A DNA stretch of 64,000 nucleotides from the NCBI GenBank assembly GCA_963740525.1, contig CAVUEG010000011.1, positions 124,001 through 188,000 of the forward strand. The letters are read 5' to 3'. A program made the translations under genes and the position numbers. The DNA is from CAVUEG01 sp963740525. Lineage in GTDB: Bacteria; Actinomycetota; Actinomycetes; Propionibacteriales; Nocardioidaceae. The first letter of the stretch is position 1. The number at the start of each line of letters is the position of its first letter. Shown here one piece after another: positions 1 to 9,622 of this stretch. The notes beneath the pieces are model-generated. The model did no database searches. It was given only the letters and a program-made list of their open reading frames with translations, and had not been told where the DNA came from.

Positions 1-1047
1 TGGAGCATCCTGCTCGAGCTCGAGCTCGACGACTCCCTCGACAGCCTGGAGACCCAGGAGCGAGCCCGCCAGCTCGCGGCGGACTGGCCGCACCTGGGTC
101 GGACTCCCACCGTTCGTACGGTCTCCGAGGGCTGGGAGGCCATGCGGCACACGTTCGCCAACAAGCCCTACGGCCCGCAGGACGCGCTGGTGCGGGTGGC
201 CCTCGGCTTCGAGGGACACCGGCTTCTCGTCGCGGCGCACCACGGGGCCATGGACGGGGTCGGGCTGATCGCCACGGCCTCGGCACTGAGTGGACGCACG
301 CTGCGCTCGCGAGCCCGCGGACTGTCGGGACGCAAGCCCCGCGGCGGGTTCGTGTCCGGGAGCCTGCGGCGGCTCGGTGAGGCGCTGGTCTCCCCTCCGG
401 CGCGCTTCAGCCCCGAGCCCGGGGAAGCCGACGAGCCGCGCAGTGGCGACGTCCTGCTCGCCACGGCGCTGATGCCGGGTCGCCCAGACACCGCCGCGCT
501 GGTGCTGGGAGCCTCGAGGCTGCTCCAGGCCTGGAACGACGAGGCGCGCCGCCGGGGCGGCCGTCGGGTCGTCGCCGTGGCACTGTCTCGTCGGTCCGGG
601 GCGCACGTGCTGGCTCCGGACCGTGACACCGCCTATGCCCGGGTGCGCACCGACTCCCTGGTCGACCTCGAGGGCGCCCGTGCCCTGGTCGAGGGTCTGG
701 TCCCGGAGCCGGACTTCCCGGTCTCCGACGGGCGCGGGCTCGGCCCCCGGCTGACGCGGCTTCTGGGCTCACGCCTCGGGTCCTCGGTCCTGGTCTCGAA
801 CCTGGGCGAGCTGACCGGCGCCGGAGTGGTGGGGGCCAGCTTCTGGCCGAGTGCCTCGGGTCCGAACGGCGTCTGCCTGGGGCTCGTCTCCGCAGGAGAC
901 AAGAGCACCCTGACGCTGCGGGCGCGGCGCCCCTGGTTCGGCATCAAGGGCGCGGTCCGGATGCTGCTCCAGGCGACCGCTCACGTGGAGACCGCGATGC
1001 GCGGGCGCAGCGACCTGGGCGCCGACCGTCACGCCGACAGTCAGTAG
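1..1047 (+). CDS. Condensation-domain-like acyltransferase, 5' end cut by window
   Basis: The frame is open from base 1, so the gene begins before the window; 348 residues plus the stop are visible. A histidine-histidine-x3-aspartate-glycine motif (HHGAMDG, bases 238-258) is the catalytic signature of the condensation/PapA/wax-ester-synthase acyltransferase superfamily. The later NLGELTGAG segment (about 798-825) resembles the solvent-channel and latch region of such proteins. No adenylation or carrier domain is seen, so a stand-alone acyltransferase acting on a lipid or glycan is more likely than a peptide synthetase; the substrate is unknown. It converges with the methyltransferase on the other strand, overlapping by 7 bases. 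The envelope-glycan genes that follow make a cell-envelope substrate plausible (inference). Confidence 0.7.
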   Translation, partial: WSILLELELDDSLDSLETQERARQLAADWPHLGRTPTVRTVSEGWEAMRHTFANKPYGPQDALVRVALGFEGHRLLVAAHHGAMDGVGLIATASALSGRTLRSRARGLSGRKPRGGFVSGSLRRLGEALVSPPARFSPEPGEADEPRSGDVLLATALMPGRPDTAALVLGASRLLQAWNDEARRRGGRRVVAVALSRRSGAHVLAPDRDTAYARVRTDSLVDLEGARALVEGLVPEPDFPVSDGRGLGPRLTRLLGSRLGSSVLVSNLGELTGAGVVGASFWPSASGPNGVCLGLVSAGDKSTLTLRARRPWFGIKGAVRMLLQATAHVETAMRGRSDLGADRHADSQ

Positions 1048-1817
1048 GGGTCGTACGGACTGTCGTGGCCCAGCAGCCTGGCCACGGGGCGCAGCCTGAG
1101 CCGCAACAGCACCTTGAGCGCGACGTTGCGCACCCACCAGGGGAGCTCGGCGAGGATCCGGCCTCGGTCGTGCCAGCCGGGACTCCCGGGTCGGAAGAGC
1201 GCCAACGAGCCGACCCGGCGCTCGTAGACCAGCGCCCGTGAGAACAGCACGTGACGCAGGATGCCCAGCGTGACCCCGATCGACGAGTAGCAGTCGTGGA
1301 TGAGGATCGGCGCGCCAGAAGGCAGGTGCACGGACCAGCGCAGGTCGTCGCTGAGGGTCCAGTAGTCGTGCTTGCCGTCGATGTACAGCAGGTCGATCGG
1401 TCGGGTCCAGCCCGGGCGGGCCTCGGTGCTGTACTCCTGGATCAGCTCGACCACCTCACCCAGGCCGGCACCCGCGACGTTGCTCTCGAACTTGGCCAGG
1501 GTGCTGTGCCCGCCGAACAGCCTCCCCGAGACGAACGGGTCCACGGCGAAGACGGTTCCGCGGCGGCTCCGCATCGCCTCGCCCAGGACGACCGTGGACC
1601 GGCCCTGGTGGCTGCCGATCTCGAGCACGGTGCCCCCTTCGCGGACGGCACCCGCCTGCTCCCAGAGCAACCGGCCCTGATCCTCGGTGAGCCAGCCGGG
1701 GATGGGGTCGGCCAGCTGCCAGACGCGGGTGAAGGCATCACCGGTCGTGTCGGTCACACTGTCCTCGCTCGTCATGTTCGACTCGTTCGTCACCCAGGCC
1801 GGGGCCTCCGGCTGCAC
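1041..1817 (-). CDS. Class I SAM-dependent methyltransferase (Methyltransf_24 type)
   Basis: A 258-residue protein with a glycine-rich SAM motif (LEIGSHQGRST), an acidic end to strand 2 (AVDPFVSG) and a DLLYIDGKHDY motif, all typical of small-molecule or sugar methyltransferases of the Methyltransf_24 family. The GTG at 1817 gives the longest form. A TAGGCT box lies immediately upstream of that GTG, too close for a promoter, so the ATG at 1775 (244 residues) may be the real start. It is divergent from the arabinosyltransferase gene with fewer than 50 bases between, suggesting shared control. The methyl acceptor cannot be told; sugar or lipid decoration of the envelope glycan is a guess from context. 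Confidence 0.8.
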   Translation of the reverse strand: MQPEAPAWVTNESNMTSEDSVTDTTGDAFTRVWQLADPIPGWLTEDQGRLLWEQAGAVREGGTVLEIGSHQGRSTVVLGEAMRSRRGTVFAVDPFVSGRLFGGHSTLAKFESNVAGAGLGEVVELIQEYSTEARPGWTRPIDLLYIDGKHDYWTLSDDLRWSVHLPSGAPILIHDCYSSIGVTLGILRHVLFSRALVYERRVGSLALFRPGSPGWHDRGRILAELPWWVRNVALKVLLRLRLRPVARLLGHDSPYDPY

Positions 1818-1865
1818 AGCCTAAACTGACCGCCCGTACGCGAGTGTGTGACAGGGAGGACCGGC

Positions 1866-4800
1866 GTGGCCCAGCTCGGCCCCCGTGGTTCGTCGCCCTC
1901 CATTCCCCGGTCGTCGCCCCAGCGGTGGGTGCACTCGTCCGTGGTGCTCTCGGTGCTGGTGCTCAACCTGCTTCAGTCCCCAGGGCGCGTGACGTTCGAC
2001 AGCAAGCTGGACCTGCAGCTCGCGCCGTGGGACTTCATGGTCCGCAGCCTGAGTCTGTGGAACCCCCGATCCAGTCTCGGTGAGATCCAGAACCAGGCCA
2101 CCGGCTTCCTCTTCCCCATGGGGACCTGGTTCGCAGCCGGCGATGGGCTCGGCGTGCCGATGTGGGTCTGGGAGCGCCTCTGGTCCGCGCTCGTGATGCT
2201 GGCGGCCTACGAAGGAGCCCGACGGCTGGCTAGGGCTTGGGGTGGCCTCGGCGCCATGTCGGCGGTCGTGGTGGGGCTCGCGTACATGCTCGCGCCGCGG
2301 GTCCTGTCGACCGTGGGGGCGCTCACCGGGGAGGCCCTGCCGACCGCGGTGCTGCCCTGGACGATCCTTCCGCTGGTGCTCGCGCTGCGGCGTCGGATCC
2401 CGCCGTGGCAGGCCGCGCTCCTGTCGGCGGCAACCGTCCCCTTCATGGGTGGGCAGAACGCGACCGAGGTGCTCGCCACGCTGGTGCTCCCGTTCCTCGT
2501 GCTCGTCTTCTCGAGCCTGGCCCCGCGTACTCGGCTTCGGCTGACCCTGCTCTGGCTGACCGGGGTGGTGGTGGCCTCGCTGTGGTGGCTGGTCCCCCTG
2601 CTGCTGCTCGGTCGTTACAGTCCTCCGTTCCTCGACTACATCGAGTCGGCCCGCAACACCACCGACCTGATCGGCTGGTTCTCCGTCGTCCGCGGCACGG
2701 ACCACTGGGTGGCCTACCTCCCCGCCGGCGCCAGCTCGAGCTGGCAGGCAGGGTGGCTGCTCGTGTCCCGTCCGTCGATGGTCGTGGCCACGGCACTCGT
2801 CGGCATCGCCGGGCTCGTGGGGCTGGGCGCCCGTGGCCTGCGTGAGCGGCGGGCTCTCCTGGTCGCGATGGTGCTCGGCTTCTTCGTCCTCACCGCCGGG
2901 AGCGGTGGTTGGCCGGCGTCGGTGCTGGGGACCGCCTGGACGAACGCACTGGACGGCCCGCTGGCCCCGTTCCGCAACGTGCACAAGTTCGACCCGCTGG
3001 TCCGGTGGCCGCTCAGTCTCGGTCTCGGGTTCGTCGTCCAAGGCCTGCTCGAGGGACTTCCTCGTCGGCTCCCCGGGCTCCCGGCCATCGTCGTACGACG
3101 GGCCGCCGTGGCGGCGGTCCTACTGCCCCTCCTGGCCACGACGTGGCCGGCGGTGACGGGCCACCTGCGAGACAGCGGCGGTTTCACCGAGATCGCGAGT
3201 CCCTGGCGACAGACCACGGCCTGGCTCGACGCGCGTCCTCGGCCGGTCCGCACGTTGGTCGTGCCGGGTGCCGGGTTCGCGGTGCAGACCTGGGGACGGA
3301 CCATCGACGAGCCCGTCCAGGTCCTCGACCCGCCGGCGTGGAGCACCCGGAACCAGACGCCGCTCGCACCCGGCGGCACCGTGCGCTGGCTCGACAGCGT
3401 GGAGGGCGCACTCGTCGCTGGCCGTCCGTCGGTCTCACTGGCTCCCATGCTGGACCGCGCCGGAATCACCTATCTCGTCGTCCGCAACGACCTCGACTAC
3501 GGGCAGGTGGACTCTCCCCGACCCGAGGTCGTGCATGCCGTCATCGACCGATCGCCTGGCTTCGCCGCGGTGGCCCGCTTCGGTGACGCGGGCAACGGGT
3601 ACGCCGCGGTCGAGGTCTATGCCGTCAACTCCACCACGGACGACCCCCGGGTCGCCTTGTGGGAATGGGCGGACCGGGCCACGGTGCAGGGAGCCCCGGA
3701 GGCCGTCGGGCAGCTGACCGACAGCGGCGTGGTGGGACCGGACCAGGCGATGGTCATCGCACCCGCAGGCTCAGGACGGACCGATGTCCTCACCGACACC
3801 GACCAGCGTGCCGAGCAGAGCTTCGGTCGGGTCCACCAGGCTGTCTCGGAGCCCATGAGCAAGTCCGAGAGCTTCCGTGCGACGAGGCCCGCGCACGCCT
3901 TCGACGACCATCCCGACGCACCGAAGACCGTTGCGAGGTACCACAACCTCCTCTCGGTGACCGCCTCCACCTCGGCCGGGTACGCCGACACCGCGGGCGC
4001 CGTGGTGGCCGGCGAAGGGCCCTACTCCGCCATCGACGGGTCCGGGTTCACCAGCTGGGCGACGTCGCCCCTCGCGTACCCCAGGGGACAGTGGATCGAG
4101 CTGAGGTTCGCCGAGCCGGTGGTGCTCGGGCCGGTCTCCCTCCAGTTCGACGTCATCCGCGGGGCCCGGGTGCACGCCGTCCGGCTCGTCACCGACCACG
4201 GGCTCGACCTGGCCGAGGTCGACGACGCGGGGCGGGTCGAGTCGTTCGACGCCGACCCGTCGCCCACCAGGAGCCTGCGGGTCGTCGTCGCCGGCGTCGG
4301 CCCCGGGCCCGAGCAGGTCCGGCTGGCCGACCTGCGCATCGGCGGGCGTCCGATGTGGCGCACGCTCGTCCTGCCCGGGCGGGCGCACAACGACACCACC
4401 ATCTCGCTGCAGAGCCCGGCACCCCGCCGGGCCTGCTTCCCGTGGGTCGGCGGGGTGGCCTGCGGCTCGGACTACCAGCAGCTGACCCAGGAGCTCGGGG
4501 GGTTCCGCAGGACGGTCGACTTCGCCGAGCCCGGCGTCTGGGACCTCACCGGCCTCGCCACCGCCACCGGCGGCGCCGAGATCGACCGACTCTTCGATCC
4601 TCCCGATCCCGAGCAGGTGCGGGTCTTCGCCAGCTCGTCGTTCGCAGGCGACCCCCAGCTCACGGCGTCCCACGTGTTCGACGGCCAGCTGGTCACGAGC
4701 TGGATGGCGGCTCCGGGGGACACCGAGCCCGTACTCGAGCTGCGCTGGGCCGAGCCACGGTTGATCACCCGGATCACGGCGTCCTCCCTGTCGGGGGCTC

Positions 4801-5927
4801 CCGGACGGCTGCCGGCGTCGATTCGCGTGATCACTCCCGGCAAGGCGCAGACGATCGACGTCGGCGACCTCGCCACCGGCCAGATCGAGCCGGTGCGGAC
4901 GACGCGGCTGCGCCTGGTGCTCAAGCCCGGTCCGGACGTCGTCGGCCAGGACCAGCCGGTGGCCATCTCGGAACTCAACATCGACGGGCTCGAAGGCCTG
5001 CGGTACTCGCCGGATCTCAGCTCCCTGGCGGGAGCCGGGTGTGGTTTCGGTCCACGGATCACCATCGCAGGAACCACCGTGAGCACCAGGGTCTCCGCGA
5101 CGCTGCGGGCCATGCTCAGCGGGGCACCGGTGCAGGTGGTTCCCTGCGGGGACGCCATGGCCGGCGTGGCCGTGCCTCGCGGCAGGTGGACGGTCCACGT
5201 GACCAACCCCGGTGGGTACGCCATGACCGACCTCACCCTCACCCCGCGCGCCGAGACCCCGCCGGCGTCCACCAGTACGGCGACCACGTCGGCCGTGCAC
5301 GTGGGTGACTGGAGTGCGACGCACCGTGAGGTCGAGGTGTACTCCACGCGGGCCTCGGTGCTCACCACCCACCAGAGTCTCAACGACGGCTGGGTGGCCG
5401 AGATCGACGGCCGTCGCCTCGCCCCGGTGGAGCTCGACGGCTGGATGCAGGGCTGGCGGGTCCCGGCCCACACGTTCGGCACGGTCTCTCTGCGCTACGC
5501 GCCCCAGGGGGCCTTCGCCGTCGGCCTCGCGGTCGGGCTGACGCTGGTGGTGGCGCTGCTCCTGCTCGCCGGGCTCGTCCTGCGAAGGCTCCACTCCGGC
5601 GGCAGTCCGGCTGAGGCGACGACGGGCCACCGAGACGAGCACCGGGCGTCGCGGGGTTCCACCGCGCTCGTCCTCGGTTGCCTGGCGCTGGTGTCGATCC
5701 CGGCCGGGGCAGGGGGAGCAGTCGTCCTGCTGACCCGCGACTCCCCGCGGCGGAACCACCTGGTGCTCGCGGCCGGACTGCTCCTCGCCGGTCTCGTCGT
5801 CATGACCATGGACGTGTCGTCCAACGTCAGGGGATCCGATGTGGCGCACGGCCTCGCCGCCCTGGCGTTCGGCATCGTGGCCACGGTGATCTGGCGTCGC
5901 GAGGACCTGCCGGGGACGCTTCGATGA
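1866..5927 (+). CDS. aftD: AftD-type alpha-(1->3)-arabinofuranosyltransferase
   Basis: A 1353-residue membrane GT-C enzyme, close to the roughly 1400-residue mycobacterial AftD that adds arabinofuranose from decaprenyl-phospho-arabinose to arabinan at the outer face of the membrane. The first extracytoplasmic loop has an acidic patch (DSKLDLQLAPWDFM), the usual GT-C catalytic position. About ten helices follow to residue ~450, then a large soluble part with two F5/8 type C-like carbohydrate-binding segments (near residues 720 and 930), and three to four C-terminal helices from ~1215. I chose GTG 1866 because AGGGAGGA (1853-1860) sits 5 bases upstream; GTG 1848 is also in frame but overlaps that site. 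The stop overlaps the next ATG. The family call is strong; the exact linkage is inferred. Confidence 0.85.
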   Translation: MAQLGPRGSSPSIPRSSPQRWVHSSVVLSVLVLNLLQSPGRVTFDSKLDLQLAPWDFMVRSLSLWNPRSSLGEIQNQATGFLFPMGTWFAAGDGLGVPMWVWERLWSALVMLAAYEGARRLARAWGGLGAMSAVVVGLAYMLAPRVLSTVGALTGEALPTAVLPWTILPLVLALRRRIPPWQAALLSAATVPFMGGQNATEVLATLVLPFLVLVFSSLAPRTRLRLTLLWLTGVVVASLWWLVPLLLLGRYSPPFLDYIESARNTTDLIGWFSVVRGTDHWVAYLPAGASSSWQAGWLLVSRPSMVVATALVGIAGLVGLGARGLRERRALLVAMVLGFFVLTAGSGGWPASVLGTAWTNALDGPLAPFRNVHKFDPLVRWPLSLGLGFVVQGLLEGLPRRLPGLPAIVVRRAAVAAVLLPLLATTWPAVTGHLRDSGGFTEIASPWRQTTAWLDARPRPVRTLVVPGAGFAVQTWGRTIDEPVQVLDPPAWSTRNQTPLAPGGTVRWLDSVEGALVAGRPSVSLAPMLDRAGITYLVVRNDLDYGQVDSPRPEVVHAVIDRSPGFAAVARFGDAGNGYAAVEVYAVNSTTDDPRVALWEWADRATVQGAPEAVGQLTDSGVVGPDQAMVIAPAGSGRTDVLTDTDQRAEQSFGRVHQAVSEPMSKSESFRATRPAHAFDDHPDAPKTVARYHNLLSVTASTSAGYADTAGAVVAGEGPYSAIDGSGFTSWATSPLAYPRGQWIELRFAEPVVLGPVSLQFDVIRGARVHAVRLVTDHGLDLAEVDDAGRVESFDADPSPTRSLRVVVAGVGPGPEQVRLADLRIGGRPMWRTLVLPGRAHNDTTISLQSPAPRRACFPWVGGVACGSDYQQLTQELGGFRRTVDFAEPGVWDLTGLATATGGAEIDRLFDPPDPEQVRVFASSSFAGDPQLTASHVFDGQLVTSWMAAPGDTEPVLELRWAEPRLITRITASSLSGAPGRLPASIRVITPGKAQTIDVGDLATGQIEPVRTTRLRLVLKPGPDVVGQDQPVAISELNIDGLEGLRYSPDLSSLAGAGCGFGPRITIAGTTVSTRVSATLRAMLSGAPVQVVPCGDAMAGVAVPRGRWTVHVTNPGGYAMTDLTLTPRAETPPASTSTATTSAVHVGDWSATHREVEVYSTRASVLTTHQSLNDGWVAEIDGRRLAPVELDGWMQGWRVPAHTFGTVSLRYAPQGAFAVGLAVGLTLVVALLLLAGLVLRRLHSGGSPAEATTGHRDEHRASRGSTALVLGCLALVSIPAGAGGAVVLLTRDSPRRNHLVLAAGLLLAGLVVMTMDVSSNVRGSDVAHGLAALAFGIVATVIWRREDLPGTLR

Positions 5928-7711
5928 ACCCGCTGCTCAGCCGCCTGGGTGCCTGGTACTCACAGGGCGGCCGCACCGTCCAGCTCGGCCTGGTGCTGGT
6001 GTTCACCCAGCTGGGCCTGCGGCTGTGGCAGCTCCTCCCGGGCGCCTACTGGCAGGACGACTTCCGCTACCTGCAGACCGCGCGTTCGCTGGGGCTCACC
6101 GCTGACTTCCTGTTCCAGGACTACCACGGCCACCTGATGCCGGCCGGCTTCCTGCTCAACTGGGTGGTGGCCCAGTTCCCGGGGTCCTTCGTCCCGGCGG
6201 TGGTGGCGATCCTGGCCATGCAGGCGGCCACCTCCTTCATGCTGCTCGCCCTGCTGCGGCGCCTCCTGGGCACGAGCCCGGGCGTACTCGTCGGCCTGGC
6301 TCTGTTCCTCTACACGCCGCTGGCCTTGGCCTCAGGTCTGTGGTGGGCCGCTGCCACGCAGTCCATACCGCTGCAGCTCGCGCTGTGCCTGTCGGGGTAC
6401 GCGCACCTGCGCTATCTGGAGTCCGGACGGCGTGGCTGGCTGCTGGTGTCCTTCCTGGGGTTCGTGCTGGGTCTCTCGTTCTGGGAGAAGGCGGTCCTCA
6501 TCCCGGGATTCCTGGTGCTGTTGACCTGGCTGCGTGAGGCGGACTCGTGGAAGTCCGCCTTGCGCACGACCCGGCGGTTGTGGCGGGTCTGGGCCGTCTA
6601 CGCGGCGGCCGGTGGGTGCTACCTCGGCTGGTACCTGACGAACGCCTCGGACGACGGGGCCTCGATCGAGTCCTTCGGTCAGCTGGTCACCGTGGTCCGC
6701 TACGCCGTGGTCGACACCTTCCTCGTCGGGCTCATCGGGGGGCCTTGGTCGGGGACCGGGTTCTTCCCGACCGGCTACCCCCAGCCCAGCGGACTGGTGG
6801 TCGCGGTGGCCCTGGCCGCGGCCGCGCTGGCGCTGGCCTGGGGGTTCCGCATGCGACGGCACTCGATCTGGGTGGTTCTGGCGGCCCTCGGGCTGTACCT
6901 CGGGGCGGACGTGGCGCTGCTGGCCTGGGCGCGCGGCTACTGGGGTGGCTTCCTGGCCCGTGACCCTCGCTACATCGCCGACGCCCTGCCGATCACCGCC
7001 CTGGCCGTGTCGTTCATGTTCACCCCCGGTGGGGAGGACGACGGCCCGCGCTCCGGGTCACCCCTGCGCGACCGCAGCCGGATCGTCGCCCCTCTCGTGG
7101 CGGTGGCTCTGGTGGCCAGCTGCCTGGTCACCGCCGCCATTCTCGTCCCGCCGCTCCAGCATCGGGACGTCTCGGCGTACATCGCCAACGCCCGCGCGGT
7201 GGTGGACGCGGACGAGGGCCTGGTGCTGTACGACGGGCCGGTGCCGGAGGCCCTGATGCTGCACACGTTCGGTGAGCCCGCAGTGGTCTCGACCGTGCTA
7301 CAGGCCTACGACATCCATCCGCGGTACAACATCACCAGCCAGCGGATGCGGATCCTCGACGACTCGGGAGACCCTCGACCGATCCAGCTGGTGTTCGAGC
7401 AGAAGGTGACGCCGACCGAGGTGGCCGGCTGCGGGCTCGCCCTCGATGGCGGCGAGCGTCGCGAGCTGACCCTCGGGGTCGGGGTCGGCGTGGGGCGCTG
7501 GGTCATGCGGATCGACTACTACGCCGCGGACAGTGCCCTGGCCACGGTGACCGTGGGGGACACCCGGCTGCCCTTCAGGTTCTCGTCGGGGCTCAACTCG
7601 GTCTACTTCCCCGTCGAGGGACCGTTTCCGTCCGCCCTCGTCGAGAACCGTGGACACTCGACGGTGTGCGTGGCCTCCATCTCCGTCGGGCTGCCGGTGC
7701 CGCAAGGATGA
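5924..7711 (+). CDS. Polytopic membrane protein, GT-C glycosyltransferase-like
   Basis: 595 residues starting at an ATG that overlaps the aftD stop (ATGA), so it is translationally coupled. The N-terminal helix is followed by an acidic loop, YWQDDFRYL, at the position where GT-C polyprenyl-phosphate sugar transferases carry their catalytic Asp/Glu pair. About ten hydrophobic segments follow to residue ~420, then a soluble extracytoplasmic C-terminal domain of about 170 residues. I do not recognise a named family. Role by context: a second sugar transferase or a flippase/assembly partner in the same arabinan-like pathway. The following gene also overlaps it by an ATGA. Confidence 0.8.
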   Translation: MNPLLSRLGAWYSQGGRTVQLGLVLVFTQLGLRLWQLLPGAYWQDDFRYLQTARSLGLTADFLFQDYHGHLMPAGFLLNWVVAQFPGSFVPAVVAILAMQAATSFMLLALLRRLLGTSPGVLVGLALFLYTPLALASGLWWAAATQSIPLQLALCLSGYAHLRYLESGRRGWLLVSFLGFVLGLSFWEKAVLIPGFLVLLTWLREADSWKSALRTTRRLWRVWAVYAAAGGCYLGWYLTNASDDGASIESFGQLVTVVRYAVVDTFLVGLIGGPWSGTGFFPTGYPQPSGLVVAVALAAAALALAWGFRMRRHSIWVVLAALGLYLGADVALLAWARGYWGGFLARDPRYIADALPITALAVSFMFTPGGEDDGPRSGSPLRDRSRIVAPLVAVALVASCLVTAAILVPPLQHRDVSAYIANARAVVDADEGLVLYDGPVPEALMLHTFGEPAVVSTVLQAYDIHPRYNITSQRMRILDDSGDPRPIQLVFEQKVTPTEVAGCGLALDGGERRELTLGVGVGVGRWVMRIDYYAADSALATVTVGDTRLPFRFSSGLNSVYFPVEGPFPSALVENRGHSTVCVASISVGLPVPQG

Positions 7712-9427
7712 GGGGCGCCGGGCACGACCGCGGGCACAGGATCACGGGCCTGGTAGTGGCGGTGCTGGGCCTGCTGGTGGTGGCTCCGATGCTGCTGGGC
7801 CGCGGGTTCTCCCTCGTGGGGGACATGGTCTTCGTGCCGGATCAGCCCTGGAAGAGCGCGTGGACCGGCGGAGACGGGCAGGTGCCGCGGGCCGTGCCCG
7901 GGGATGCCGTGGTCTCCCTGCTCACGCACGTGGTCCCGGGAGACCTGGTCGAGAAGCTGGCGCTGGTGGCGATCGTGCTCCTGGCAGGGCTCGGCGTGCT
8001 GCGGCTCCTGCACGGCGCACCGGCACCGGCGAGGCTGGCGGCGTCGGTGCTCTACCTGTGGAACCCCTACGTCTACGAGCGGTTCGCGATCGGGCACTGG
8101 GCGCTGCTGCTCGGGTACGCCGTGCTGCCCTGGGTGGTGCGCGCCGCCCGGGACCTGCGGGACGACGTACCCGGCGCGACGTCTCGGACCTGGGTCTGGC
8201 TGGCCGTCGCCGCTGTCGCGAGCCCGACGGGTGGTGTTCTCGCGGCACTGACAGCGCTGGCCAGCGTGGCGGGTCGGCACCGGATCCGACCGGCTCTGCG
8301 GACCCTGCTCGCCGCCGTCGTGGTGAACCTGCCCTGGCTGCTGCCCGGGATCCTCAACGGCTCCGGCGGGAAGCCGGACCCCTACGGGGTGGCGGCCTTC
8401 GCGGCCCGGGCCGACACCCCTTGGGGCGTCCTGGGCTCGCTGGCGACCTTCGGTGGGATGTGGAAGTCGGCGGTGGACGCCCCGGGTCGCGAGACCTGGC
8501 TGCTGTCGGGGATCGCACTGACGCTGACCGCGGCCGGCGTGGTCGGCCTGGTTCTGCGAACGGAGGCGGGCGCGCTCCGTGCCTGGAGGCCTGGTGGTCC
8601 TCGCGCTGGTCTGCCTGGCGCTGGCCGCGGCCCCGGCGACCGGCGTGGGACGGGACGCGGTCGAAGGGTTGGTGGCCCATGTACCGGGAGCAGGGTTGCT
8701 GCGCGACTCCCAGAAGTGGCTGGCTCCGTTCGTGCTCGCCGTCTGCCTCGGTGTCGGCGCGGCGGTGGCTCGGCTCCAGCCGTGGCTGGTCCGGCGCGGG
8801 GTCGGCTACACCGGGTACGCCGCGGCGCTCGTGCCACTCGCGGTGCTCCCCGGACTGGCGTGGGGGCTCTTCGGCCGGATCGAGCCCGTGTCGTACCCCG
8901 CCGAGTGGTCCGTCGTCGCCGCGGACCTGGCGCGGCTCGGGGGAGGAGAGGAGCGAACGGTCGTGCTGCCGTTCTCGGTCTACCGTCGCTTCGGATGGAA
9001 CGAGCAACGGGCGGTGCTCGACCCCGCACCGCGGTTCTTCCCCGGTGACGTGGTCACCGACGACAGCCTCGGGATCGGCGCTCGGACCGTGGCGGGGGAG
9101 GACCCGGACGCTGCCCGCATCCGCGAGGCGATCGCCGGCGAGCGTCCCCTCGGCCCGGTGCTGGCCGCCGCCGGCATCCGGTTCGTGCTGGTCGAGCGGG
9201 GCACGCCGGGGGTGGTCCCGGACCTTCCCGACGCCCTCGTGCGCCATGACGGACCCGAGCTACGGCTGCTCGACCTGGGGTCCGGGGCACCCCCGCGGAG
9301 CACGTCGTACGCCCGATGGCTGGTCGGCGCGGACCTCGCGGTCCTTCTCGCCGTGCTGGGGATCGCGACGAATGCCATGGTTCGTCGTCGGCTCGCCTAT
9401 ACTCCGAGGCGGGAGAAGCATGTGTGA
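7708..9427 (+). CDS. Third polytopic membrane protein of the aftD operon, frameshifted near 8,555-8,580
   Basis: The ATG overlaps the preceding stop (ATGA). Frame 1 codes for an N-terminal helix, a periplasmic loop (MVFVPDQPWKSAW) and several helices, ending at GIALTLTAAGVVGLVL. The next hydrophobic helix (LVVLALVCLALAAA) continues only in frame 2 and runs to the stop at 9425-9427. Total length is one base too many for a single frame, so one inserted base (or two lost) lies around 8,555-8,580; the corrected protein would be about 572 residues. Left uncorrected, frame 1 gives a meaningless tail to 9048, and GTG 8579 could start a 282-residue second piece. The family is not recognised; GT-C-like architecture and tight coupling suggest a role with the arabinosyltransferase. 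Confidence 0.7.
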
Positions 9428-9445
9428 AAGCTCTGGAGGGCAATC

Positions 9446-9589
9446 TTGATCAACATCGCCATCGCCGCTGTCGTCGGAGCGGTGCTCAGCGCCGCTGTCG
9501 TCGTCGGCGGTGTGACCGCGTACCAGTCGGCCGGATCGTCCACGGACGGCGCCGCCAACCCGAGCGCGGTCGGGTACGCCGACCAGTGA
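9446..9589 (+). CDS. DUF2613-like small membrane/secreted protein
   Basis: A 47-residue protein from TTG 9446 with a strong ribosome-binding site, GGAGGG (9435-9440), 5 bases upstream. It has one hydrophobic helix (IAIAAVVGAVLSAAVVVGGV, residues ~4-23) and a short polar tail. Size, composition and position fit the actinobacterial DUF2613 mini-proteins, one of which (Rv0236A) sits beside aftD (Rv0236c) in Mycobacterium tuberculosis. The conserved pairing suggests a small accessory subunit of the arabinosyltransferase machinery (inference). Confidence 0.65.
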   Translation: MINIAIAAVVGAVLSAAVVVGGVTAYQSAGSSTDGAANPSAVGYADQ

Positions 9590-9622
9590 TTCCTCGCTGA
9601 GACGAGCTGCACGACCGACTCC

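Noticed and set aside
1..1047. Non-ribosomal peptide synthetase
   Set aside because: Only a condensation-like domain is present within the window; no adenylation or carrier motif follows.
3771..5849. 692-codon minus-strand frame opposite aftD
   Set aside because: Composition (Arg, Gly, His, Asp rich) mirrors the codon bias of the true gene and no motif is present.
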